A stretch of 64,000 bases of DNA from Candidatus Pullichristensenella avicola (lineage in GTDB: Bacteria > Bacillota > Clostridia > Christensenellales > Aristaeellaceae), in NCBI GenBank assembly GCA_018711655.1, contig DVIA01000028.1:1-64000 (forward strand), given 5' to 3'. Position numbers and translations under genes: made by a program. Positions 17,015 to 24,188 of this stretch are shown here, in pieces. A model generated the notes under the pieces. That model was given only the letters and a program-made list of their open reading frames with translations. It did not search any database and was not told the origin of the DNA. Each line of letters opens with the position of its first letter. Position 1 is the stretch's first letter.

Positions 17015-18133
17015 ATGCAATATCGTCAATTTCCCCGCGATGGGCAGAAGGTCAGCGCCCTGGGTATGGGCTGCATGCGTTTGCCGGAAAAGGACGGGGC
17101 AGTGGACGTCCCCAATGCGGTGGCGCTGATCCGCCGCGCCGTAGACGGCGGCGTGAATTACCTGGACACGGCGTATCCCTACCACAATCAGCAGAGCGAG
17201 CGCGTCGTCGGCGAGGCGCTCAAGGGCGGATATCGCCAGCGCGTGTTGCTTGCCACCAAGCTGCCCGTGTGGAAGGTTGAAACGTCGCAGGACCTTGAAA
17301 CTGTGTTTGCGGAACAACTGGACAAGCTGGGCGTGGACTATGTGGACGTTTACCTTTTGCACGCGCTGGATCGCAAGCGCTTTGAAAAGGTGCGCGCTTT
17401 GGGCGCGTTCGATTTCCTGCGCCGCCTTCGCAAAGAGGGCCGCGCGCGCAGGGTGGGTTTTTCCTTTCACGATGAGGCGGACGTTTTTCGCGAGATTCTC
17501 TCCGCCTTTGATTGGGACGTCTGCCAGGTGCAGATGAACCTGCTCGACGAACACCGCCAAGCGACGATGGACGGCGTGCGCCTGGCGGCCGAACGCGGCG
17601 TTGGCGTGATCGTGATGGAACCCCTGCGCGGCGGCGCGCTGACCAAGACCGCGCCTGCGGAAGTGGACGCGCTTTACGAAGCCTGCGCGCCCGGCCGCAG
17701 CCGCGCCGACTGGGCGTTCCGTTACCTCCTCGACCGGCCGGAGATCACGACGATCCTTTCGGGCATGAGTACGCCGGGACAACTGGAGGAAAACCTGCGC
17801 ATCTTCGACGCGGCCGGGGTCGGTTGCCTGAGCGCCGAAGAGCATGAAACGCTCGCGCGCGTGCGCGAGGCCTATGAAAAGCGCATCCCCATTGGCTGCA
17901 CGGGCTGCGGTTATTGCCAACCCTGCCCGCAGGGCGTGAAAATCCCGGAAATTTTCCAGGCCTACGATCGCGCCGCCATGTTTGACGATCAGGCCGCGTT
18001 CAGCGCCTTCTATGCGAAGGAAGAACGACCCGACTGCGTCGGTTGCCTGGCCTGCGAGGCGGCCTGTCCGCAGCATTTTGCCACGCCGATTCACCAGCGC
18101 ATCCAGGCCATTGCCAGGGAAATGCGCGGGTAG
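17015..18133 (+). CDS. Aldo/keto reductase with C-terminal 4Fe-4S domain
   Basis: The 372-residue protein joins an NADPH-dependent aldo/keto reductase barrel to a ferredoxin-like tail. The barrel has the start YRQFPRDGQKVSALGMGCMR, catalytic Asp and Tyr in YLDTAYPYH, the catalytic Lys region in LATKLPVW and His in YLLHALD. The tail has GCTGCGYCQPCPQGV and CVGCLACEAACPQ, two cysteine motifs able to hold [4Fe-4S] clusters. This architecture is common in anaerobic Clostridia; the substrate is unknown. ATG 17015 follows aaaggaaagg. No operon partner is seen. Confidence 0.92.
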   Translation: MQYRQFPRDGQKVSALGMGCMRLPEKDGAVDVPNAVALIRRAVDGGVNYLDTAYPYHNQQSERVVGEALKGGYRQRVLLATKLPVWKVETSQDLETVFAEQLDKLGVDYVDVYLLHALDRKRFEKVRALGAFDFLRRLRKEGRARRVGFSFHDEADVFREILSAFDWDVCQVQMNLLDEHRQATMDGVRLAAERGVGVIVMEPLRGGALTKTAPAEVDALYEACAPGRSRADWAFRYLLDRPEITTILSGMSTPGQLEENLRIFDAAGVGCLSAEEHETLARVREAYEKRIPIGCTGCGYCQPCPQGVKIPEIFQAYDRAAMFDDQAAFSAFYAKEERPDCVGCLACEAACPQHFATPIHQRIQAIAREMRG

Positions 18134-18220
18134 GGCAGAACCGCCGGCATTTGCGCGACGGTTTTTGCCCGGGCGCGGCGTCGAAGGGGCGCAGGCACGG
18201 CCGCGAAAGCGGCGCAAAAT

Positions 18221-18260
18221 GCAGGATCGCCTTTACAGACGCTTGTAAAGACGATCCTGC
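18221..18260 (-). terminator. Hairpin terminator between the aldo/keto reductase and Nudix genes
   Basis: A long stem (gcaggatcg plus ctttaca, 18221-18237, with tgtaaag plus cgatcctgc, 18244-18260, one mismatch) sits between two converging genes. On the minus strand it is followed by attttg, so it mainly suits the Nudix gene, but it could act both ways. Confidence 0.65.
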
Positions 18261-18295
18261 GATACAACTTTGGCGCAGAGCGCTGCTGCGGCGCA

Positions 18296-18727
18296 TTATG
18301 GCTGCGGCGCTTCCGCGTCGGCGAGGATCTGACGCGCGCGCCGCAGGATGTCGCGATCCTGTTCGTGCGTCAGCAGGCGCACGGCGATTTCGTAGGGGTA
18401 GTAATCTCCATCGAGAAACCCCTGCTCAAAGGCGATGCGGTAGCGGCGGTCGCTGGCGCGCATGGCGTACCACTGGATGCGGTTGGAAACGCTTTTGCGG
18501 CGCGACTGCGAGAAAAAATCGTAGCTCGTGCGGCCGACGGGCGCAACAATTTCAGCGCGGATGCCGGCCTCGGCCTCCACGCGATAGAGCGCCACGTCCC
18601 GCGCGCTGTTGCGGTCGCGAATGACGCCTTTGGGCATGATCCACTCGCCCTTGTCGTTCTTCAACAGGAAAACCTCGTCGCCGGCAAATACGACGCCGCC
18701 GGCACAGTTGCGAATGTGCTCCGCCAT
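18296..18727 (-). CDS. Nudix-fold protein with a degenerate Nudix box
   Basis: The 143-residue protein has the Nudix fold pattern (NCAGGVVFAGDEVFLLKND, then EWIMPKG). However, the Nudix box at residues 34-56 lacks most of its catalytic acids. Against G-x5-E-x7-R-E-U-x-E-E-x-G-U it has Asn40 for Glu, and Tyr-Arg for Arg-Glu. One of the paired metal-binding glutamates is Ala52, and only Glu53 remains. It may therefore bind nucleotides or another ligand without hydrolysis, or use other residues. It is monocistronic, with its own promoter and terminator, and divergent from the sirtuin gene. Confidence 0.85.
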   Translation of the reverse strand: MAEHIRNCAGGVVFAGDEVFLLKNDKGEWIMPKGVIRDRNSARDVALYRVEAEAGIRAEIVAPVGRTSYDFFSQSRRKSVSNRIQWYAMRASDRRYRIAFEQGFLDGDYYPYEIAVRLLTHEQDRDILRRARQILADAEAPQP

Positions 18728-18753
18728 CCTCTATGCACCTCCCGTCCCGCGTC

Positions 18754-18782
18754 ATTATACCATATAACGCGCGTTTCTTCAA
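18754..18782 (-). promoter_or_regulatory. Sigma-A-type promoter for the Nudix gene
   Basis: On the minus strand TTGAAG (18782-18777) and TATAAT (18759-18754) are 17 bp apart, about 27 bp upstream of the start. Confidence 0.65.
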
Positions 18783-18805
18783 GACTTAACCGGAGGAATA
18801 CGTCT

Positions 18806-19519
18806 ATGGATACATTGCAAACGCTGCAAGCCTGGGTGCGCGAAAGCAGCAGGATCGTCTTTTTCGGCGGCGCCGGCGTTTCGACCGAAAGCGGCATTCC
18901 CGACTTTCGCGGCGTGGACGGCCTTTACCGCCAGAAATACGCCTATCCGCCGGAAACGATCCTCAGCGCCGACTTTTTTGCGCGCGAAACGGAAGAATTT
19001 TACCGCTTTTATCGGGAAAAGATGCTCGTCACCGGCGCGCGGCCCAACGCCGCGCACGAAACGCTGGCCCGGTGGGAACGGGAGGGGAAACTGCTCGCCG
19101 TCGTTACGCAGAACATCGACGGGCTGCATCAGAAGGCGGGCAGCAAAAACGTGTTTGAACTGCACGGCAGCATTTACCGCAACCATTGTCTGCGCTGCGG
19201 GCGCGCCTGGAGCGTGGAACGCGTGCAGGGCTGCGATGGCGTGCCCAAATGCGAATGCGGCGGTACCATCAAGCCGGACGTGGTGCTCTATGGCGAATCG
19301 CTCGATGGAGATGTGTTGCGCGGCGCGCTCGAGGCCATCGCGGCGGCGGATCTGCTGATCGTGGGCGGCACGTCTTTGACGGTCTATCCCGCGGCGGGCC
19401 TGATCGACGCCTATCGCGGGCGGCGCCTGGCGCTGGTGAACAAGACCGCCACAGGGCGCGACGATCGCGCCGATCTGATCCTTCGCACGCCGATCGCGCA
19501 GACGTTTGGCAAACTGTGA
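18806..19519 (+). CDS. cobB: Sirtuin, NAD-dependent protein deacylase
   Basis: The 237-residue class III deacylase has the NAD-binding GGAGVSTESGIPDFRG, TQNIDGLH, catalytic His in FELHGS and the GGTSLTVYPAAGL segment. A structural zinc site is formed by CLRCGR and the spaced CEC. It removes acyl groups from lysines with production of nicotinamide. ATG 18806 follows cggagg. The zinc-domain second pair is C-x-C rather than C-x2-C, a minor variation. It is a single gene, divergent from the Nudix gene. Confidence 0.94.
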   Translation: MDTLQTLQAWVRESSRIVFFGGAGVSTESGIPDFRGVDGLYRQKYAYPPETILSADFFARETEEFYRFYREKMLVTGARPNAAHETLARWEREGKLLAVVTQNIDGLHQKAGSKNVFELHGSIYRNHCLRCGRAWSVERVQGCDGVPKCECGGTIKPDVVLYGESLDGDVLRGALEAIAAADLLIVGGTSLTVYPAAGLIDAYRGRRLALVNKTATGRDDRADLILRTPIAQTFGKL

Positions 19520-19580
19520 GGGACGCAGGGCAAGGGCCGCCGTTTCGCCGCGCGCGGGTTCGCGGGGCGAAGCGCGGCGC

Positions 19581-20270
19581 CTAGGGTTCCTGGAACCAGC
19601 GTTGCAACAGCGGTTCGCCCGGGTTTTGCAAAATCCATGTGCGGTCAAAGACCAGGCCGGTATCGCGCATGCTTACCGCCTGATGATCGGCGACAATGAT
19701 GTGATCCAGCAGCGGGACGCCCAGCGGCTGCAGCGCCGAGATCAGGTTCAGCGTGCAGTTGATGTCGCTTTGCGAGGGCAGAAGCGTGTTGTTGGGATGG
19801 TTGTGGCTGATGACGATGGCGTGCGCGCGCGTGCGCACCACTTCGCTGAGGACATGGCGGACGTAGAAGGGCGCGCTGTCGGTCGTGCCCCGTTGCAAAA
19901 ATACGCAGGAAAGCAGGCGCCCGGACGGGTCGAGCGCGAGCATGTAAAAATGCTCGAAAACGCGCCCGAGGAAGAGCGCTTTGAGGTATTCGCCCGCCTT
20001 GGCAAAGCGATCCAGGCGCGGCGCGCGCCCGAAACGCTCCAACAGCATGCAGCGGGCGATGCCGGGAACGAGCGTCAGAAGCAGCGCGTCGGCGCGCGGG
20101 ATATCCATGTTCTGCAAAATGTGCGCGCTGGATTCAAAGATCGCCGCGGGCGCGATGAAACGGCGGCGGAGACGGCCGGCCCACGCTTCGCCCTCGCCGG
20201 GATGAATGGCGTCGATCAGATCGCGCGTGGCGGCATAGACGCGCCGCACGCGGGTGTCCGAGGCGCTCAC
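19581..20270 (-). CDS. RadC-family JAB/MPN-domain protein
   Basis: The 229-residue protein has an N-terminal helical region with a helix-hairpin-helix-like LLTLVPGIA and a C-terminal JAB1/MPN metalloprotease-like domain. The RadC signature is HNHPNNTLLPSQSD, with His156, His158 and Asp169 as predicted zinc ligands. Despite the old DNA-repair label, the biochemical role of RadC proteins is unresolved. The start is GTG 20270, which overlaps the stop of the upstream gene, so the pair is translationally coupled. Longer ATG starts would run through the neighbour. Confidence 0.88.
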   Translation of the reverse strand: MSASDTRVRRVYAATRDLIDAIHPGEGEAWAGRLRRRFIAPAAIFESSAHILQNMDIPRADALLLTLVPGIARCMLLERFGRAPRLDRFAKAGEYLKALFLGRVFEHFYMLALDPSGRLLSCVFLQRGTTDSAPFYVRHVLSEVVRTRAHAIVISHNHPNNTLLPSQSDINCTLNLISALQPLGVPLLDHIIVADHQAVSMRDTGLVFDRTWILQNPGEPLLQRWFQEP

Positions 20271-20548
20271 GGCAGCGCGCCGGCTTCGGTAAGGGCGCGG
20301 CGTACCTGTTCCGGCGCGGCGACGGCCTCGCAGATGTAATAGCCTTCCATACCTTCGTCGTAGGCCAGCAGGCAGGCGCCGTCTATGCGCACGCCATGTT
20401 CGCAAAACACCAGGTCCAGGGACATCGGCGCTTCCAGGTCGTAAAGGTCGGCCACATACTCGCTTTCAGAAAGGGCTTCGCAGTCCGCGTTGCCGTCAAG
20501 AAAAGCGCGCAGCGCCGCCAGTTCCTGTTTGTTGAGGGAAAGCATCAT
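20267..20548 (-). CDS. Uncharacterised small acidic protein coupled to RadC
   Basis: I do not recognise this 93-residue protein. It is acidic, with a helical N-terminus (SLNKQELAALRAFLDG), a YVADLYDLEAP segment and no membrane segment or cysteine motif. aaagga lies upstream of the ATG. Its stop overlaps the GTG start of the RadC-family gene, which implies joint expression. It is divergent from the YkuD gene with only 26 bp between the two starts. The base composition resembles that of its neighbours and the start and overlap are credible, so it is likely a real gene. Confidence 0.7.
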   Translation of the reverse strand: MMLSLNKQELAALRAFLDGNADCEALSESEYVADLYDLEAPMSLDLVFCEHGVRIDGACLLAYDEGMEGYYICEAVAAPEQVRRALTEAGALP

Positions 20549-20574
20549 CGAAAATCATCCTTTCGAGGTGGACG

Positions 20575-21048
20575 ATGGGCGTTGTAATACGGGTATGCAA
20601 GCACGCAAGAACGCTGGAGGCGTTTCGGGATGGAGTATGCGTTCTGCGCTGCGTCGTCAGTCTGGGGTCCGGCGCAAACGACGGCCCCAAAAGGCGCGAA
20701 GGCGACGGCCGCACGCCGGAGGGGCGCTATCGCGTTTGTACGAAGAACGTCTCCTCGCGGTTTTTTCGCGCCCTGGGCCTTTCCTATCCAAACGCGCGGG
20801 ACGCCAGAGCCGCCCTTGCGCGCGGGGAAATCGACGAGGCGACCTGCCTGCGCCTTGTGCGCGCCGAGGAAGAGGGCCGCAGGCCGGATTGGAACACGCC
20901 GCTGGGCGGGTTCATCATGCTGCACGGCGAGCACCCGCAGGGGCGGGAAGGCGATTGGACGGCGGGCTGCGTGGCGCTGGCAAACGCCGATATGGCGCGC
21001 CTGTTTGCGCTCTGCGCGCTGGGCGATTGCGTGGAAATCGCTCCCTGA
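20575..21048 (+). CDS. YkuD-type L,D-transpeptidase-like protein without a signal peptide
   Basis: The 157-residue protein is a YkuD (ErfK/YbiS) domain: LGSGANDGPKRREGDGRTPE near the middle, then His117 in MLHGEH and nucleophile Cys132 in DWTAGCVALAN. L,D-transpeptidases cross-link peptidoglycan at diaminopimelate. The N-terminus (MGVVIRVCKHART) begins directly with the domain, so there is no signal peptide or anchor, which is odd for a cell-wall enzyme. A cytoplasmic or spore-compartment role, or non-classical export, are open options. The gene begins 26 bp from a divergent gene. Confidence 0.85.
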   Translation: MGVVIRVCKHARTLEAFRDGVCVLRCVVSLGSGANDGPKRREGDGRTPEGRYRVCTKNVSSRFFRALGLSYPNARDARAALARGEIDEATCLRLVRAEEEGRRPDWNTPLGGFIMLHGEHPQGREGDWTAGCVALANADMARLFALCALGDCVEIAP

Positions 21049-21254
21049 AAAGGCTGGGGCGGACGTTCGCCGGCCCTTTGCGCGCGCTGCGATCGAAGCG
21101 ATGGCTTCTGCCTTTATTATACAACTGGGAGGCGCAAAAGGCAAGCAAAGCGGGAGACGTGATTCCATTTGTTGTGAAAAATGTGCAAGCCAGGGCGCGC
21201 GCCGCCGCGAAATATTAAGAAATATTAAGGTTGTGCGAAGTTCATGCGCTTTGA
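21049..21254. other. Intergenic region upstream of the 2-oxoacid dehydrogenase operon
   Basis: It holds a perfect direct repeat of ten bases (gaaatattaa at 21209-21218 and 21219-21228) just upstream of the promoter, which might be a regulator site. No gene is seen. Confidence 0.4.
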
Positions 21255-21283
21255 TTGATTCTTTCATAGGTTGCTGTTAGAAT
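21255..21283 (+). promoter_or_regulatory. Extended -10 promoter of the E2-E3-E1 operon
   Basis: TTGATT (21255-21260) and TAGAAT (21278-21283) are 17 bp apart, with TG at 21275-21276. The E2 start at 21344 lies about 55 bp downstream of the predicted transcription start. Confidence 0.65.
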
Positions 21284-21343
21284 GGATATAGTCGGGTGAA
21301 AACTCGAACGATCTGCAATTCTATTCGCGTTGGGAGGATTCTT

Positions 21344-22717
21344 ATGGCAGTTGCGGTAATCATGCCCCGACAGGGAAACACCGTCGAGAGCTGTATCATC
21401 ACCAAGTGGGCCAAGCAGAAGGGCGACGCGGTGAAAGTCGGCGATATCCTGTTCTCTTACGAGACGGACAAGGCCGCTTTCGATGAAGAGGCCAAGGTCG
21501 AAGGCACTTTGCTGGACGTGTTCTTCCAGGAGGGCGACGACGTGCCCTGCCTGACGAACGTCTGCGTTATCGGCGCGCCGGGCGAAAGCACGGCGGAATT
21601 CAATCCCAACGGAGCCGCCCCGGCCGCCGAGGAAAAGAAAGAGGCGGCGCCTGTGGAGGCCGCCGCGCCCGCGGCTCCCGCGCCTGCGGAAGTGGCCGCC
21701 GCGCCGGTGGCGATCTCGGGCGATCTGAAAATTTCTCCCCGCGCCAAGGCCCTGGCCGAGCGCACGGGCGCGGATCTGTCCTTTGTGCGCCCCACCGGCC
21801 CGGACGGCCGCGTAATTGAGCGCGATGTGCAGGCGCTTTTGGACGCGGGCCGCGTGGTCAGCGCCGCGGCGCGCGATGCGTATGCCGGCGGCGTAGAGGG
21901 CACGGGCCTGGGCGGCCGCGTGACGCTTTCCGACCTCGCCGCCAAGCCCGCCGAGGTTGCCGCGAGCGCCGTTGCCGCTTCCACGGTGGAGGTTGGCACG
22001 CCCAACGACGACAGCTATACCGAGCCGATGCCCAACATCCGCAAGGTCATCGCCCGCACCATGCACTCCTCGCTTTCCAGCATGGCGCAGCTTACCCACA
22101 ATATCACCTTCGACTGCACCCAGATCCAGGCCCTGCGCAAGCTCTTCAAGGAAAAGGGCGAGGAAATGGGCATGAGCAAGGTTTCCCTCAACGACATCGT
22201 CATGTACGCCGTGGCGCGCACGCTGATGAAGCCCGAACACCGCGCCCTCAACGCCAATCTCATCGACGATGGCAAGACCATGAAGTACTACAACTGCGTC
22301 AACCTCGGCATGGCCTGCGATACCGATCGCGGCCTGATGGTGCCCACCATCTTCGGCGCAGACAAAATGAGCCTCAAACAGCTTTCCGACACCGCCAAGA
22401 AGCTGGCCAAGGATTGCCGCGAAGGGCACATCAATCCGGATTACCTCCAGGGCGGCTCCTTCACCGTTTCCAACGTCGGTTCCTACGGCATCGAGAGCTT
22501 CACGCCGGTCATCAACCCGCCGCAGACGGGCATTCTCGGCGTGTGCGGCATCGTTACCCGCGTGCGCGAGGTCAACGGCCAGATTGAGGCCTATCCGGCC
22601 ATGGGCCTGTCGCTGACTTACGACCACCGCGCGCTGGACGGCAGCCCCGCCTCCCGCTTCCTCAAGGACCTCAAGTACAACCTGGAAAACTTCACCCTGC
22701 TTCTGGCGCGGGGCTGA
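21344..22717 (+). CDS. 2-oxoacid dehydrogenase complex E2, dihydrolipoyl acyltransferase
   Basis: The 457-residue core subunit has one lipoyl domain (residues 1-78, with lipoylated Lys43 in ETDKAAF) and an Ala/Pro-rich linker. A peripheral-subunit-binding domain (about 125-165, ISPRAKALAERTG) and a catalytic domain ending with TYDHRALDGSPASRF follow. His and Asp of HxxxDG are the catalytic residues. It transfers the acyl group to CoA. It begins the E2-E3-E1 operon. The substrate is most likely pyruvate, but acetoin or branched-chain ketoacids cannot be excluded from sequence alone. Confidence 0.92.
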   Translation: MAVAVIMPRQGNTVESCIITKWAKQKGDAVKVGDILFSYETDKAAFDEEAKVEGTLLDVFFQEGDDVPCLTNVCVIGAPGESTAEFNPNGAAPAAEEKKEAAPVEAAAPAAPAPAEVAAAPVAISGDLKISPRAKALAERTGADLSFVRPTGPDGRVIERDVQALLDAGRVVSAAARDAYAGGVEGTGLGGRVTLSDLAAKPAEVAASAVAASTVEVGTPNDDSYTEPMPNIRKVIARTMHSSLSSMAQLTHNITFDCTQIQALRKLFKEKGEEMGMSKVSLNDIVMYAVARTLMKPEHRALNANLIDDGKTMKYYNCVNLGMACDTDRGLMVPTIFGADKMSLKQLSDTAKKLAKDCREGHINPDYLQGGSFTVSNVGSYGIESFTPVINPPQTGILGVCGIVTRVREVNGQIEAYPAMGLSLTYDHRALDGSPASRFLKDLKYNLENFTLLLARG

Positions 22718-22735
22718 TGAACGGAGGAACCAGTT

Positions 22736-24100
22736 ATGTATGATCTGATCATCATCGGCGGCGGTCCCGCCGGCTATGACGCCGCAGAGCGCGCCGGCCA
22801 CGCGGGCCTGAAGGTCTGCCTGTTTGAGAAGCGAGCGCTGGGCGGCGTCTGCCTCAACGAGGGCTGCATTCCCTCGAAGGCGCTTTTGAATTCTGCAAAG
22901 ATCTATGAACATGCGCTGGCGGGCGCCAAGTACGGCGTCAGCGTCGAAGGCGCGAAGCTCGACCAGAAGGCCGTCGTCGCCCGCCGCGGCAAGGTGGTGC
23001 GCATGCTGGTCTCCGGCGTCGGCGCGAAGATGAAAAAGGCCGGCGTTACGGTGGTCAACGAGATGGCGGTCATCAAGGGCCGCGTCGCGGGCGGCTTTGC
23101 CGTTACCGCCGGCGGGCAGGACTACGAAGCGGCCAAGTTGCTGATTTGCGCCGGTTCCGAGGCGGTTGTGCCGCCCATCCCCGGCGTGAAGGAGAATTTG
23201 GGCGATTTCGTGCTGACCAACCGCGAAGTGCTGGAATTGCCGGAAGTGCCGAAGAATTTCGTCATCATCGGCGGCGGCGTCATCGGTTTGGAAATGGCGG
23301 CTTACTACTGCGTTGCCGGCTCCCACGTTACGGTTGTGGAGATGCTCGATCACATCGCCGGCCCCACGGATCGCGAGATTTCCACGATGCTGCAGAAGGA
23401 ATACGCCAAGAAGGGCGTGGACTTCAAGCTTTCCACCAAGTGCCTGGCTGTGGAAAAGGGCAAGGTCGTCTGCGAAGCCGACGGCAAGCAGTTCGACGTG
23501 CCGGCGGATAAGGTGCTGCTTTCCATCGGCCGCCGCGCCAGCACCAAGGGCATCGGCCTTGAAAACATCGGCGTGGAAATGAACCGCGGCGTCATTGTTG
23601 TGGACGAACAGGGCCGCACCAACGTTGAGGGCGTGTTCGCCGCCGGCGATTGCATCGGCAAGGTGATGCTGGCGCATACCGCCTATCGCGAGGCGGAAGT
23701 GGCCGTCAACACCATCCTCGGCAAGAAGGATAAGATGCGCTACAACGCCAATCCCTCGGTCATCTACACCCACCCCGAGGTCGCCAGCGTCGGCATGACC
23801 GAGGAGGAGGCCAAGGCGCAGGGCGTGAACTACGAGGTCAAGAAACTCTCCATGCGCTATGCGGGCCGCTTCGTGGCCGAAAACGAGGGCGAGGACGGCA
23901 TCTGCAAGATTCTCATCGGCAAGGAGCACCGAAACATTCTCGGCGTGCACATGCTTGGCAATTCCTCGTCCGAGGCCATCTGGGGCGCGGCGCTGATGAT
24001 CGAGCAGGAACTGCGCGTCAAGGACGTCAAGGAGATCATCTTCCCGCATCCCACGGTCAGCGAAATCATTCGCGAGACCATCTGGGAGTTCAACGATTAG
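22736..24100 (+). CDS. lpdA: Dihydrolipoyl dehydrogenase (E3)
   Basis: The 454-residue flavoprotein reoxidises dihydrolipoamide with NAD. It has the FAD-binding IIIGGGPAGYDAAERAG, the redox-active pair in GGVCLNEGCIPSKALL and the NAD-binding VIIGGGVIGLEMA. A second FAD contact is VFAAGDCIG, and the interface His-Glu motif is in FPHPTVSE. It lies 18 bp after E2 and before the fused E1, so the three subunits are co-expressed. Confidence 0.95.
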   Translation: MYDLIIIGGGPAGYDAAERAGHAGLKVCLFEKRALGGVCLNEGCIPSKALLNSAKIYEHALAGAKYGVSVEGAKLDQKAVVARRGKVVRMLVSGVGAKMKKAGVTVVNEMAVIKGRVAGGFAVTAGGQDYEAAKLLICAGSEAVVPPIPGVKENLGDFVLTNREVLELPEVPKNFVIIGGGVIGLEMAAYYCVAGSHVTVVEMLDHIAGPTDREISTMLQKEYAKKGVDFKLSTKCLAVEKGKVVCEADGKQFDVPADKVLLSIGRRASTKGIGLENIGVEMNRGVIVVDEQGRTNVEGVFAAGDCIGKVMLAHTAYREAEVAVNTILGKKDKMRYNANPSVIYTHPEVASVGMTEEEAKAQGVNYEVKKLSMRYAGRFVAENEGEDGICKILIGKEHRNILGVHMLGNSSSEAIWGAALMIEQELRVKDVKEIIFPHPTVSEIIRETIWEFND

Positions 24101-24188
24101 CCTTTGCGGGCGCGGACGGCGTTTCGCTCGCGCCCGTAGCATGGATTTTGCCCGCGACAGCTATTTTTAGAAGGAGCGTGTTTTCCCC

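Noticed and set aside
21242-24142. 966-residue minus-strand open frame
   Set aside because: Antisense to the E2 and E3 genes, whose protein families are unmistakable.
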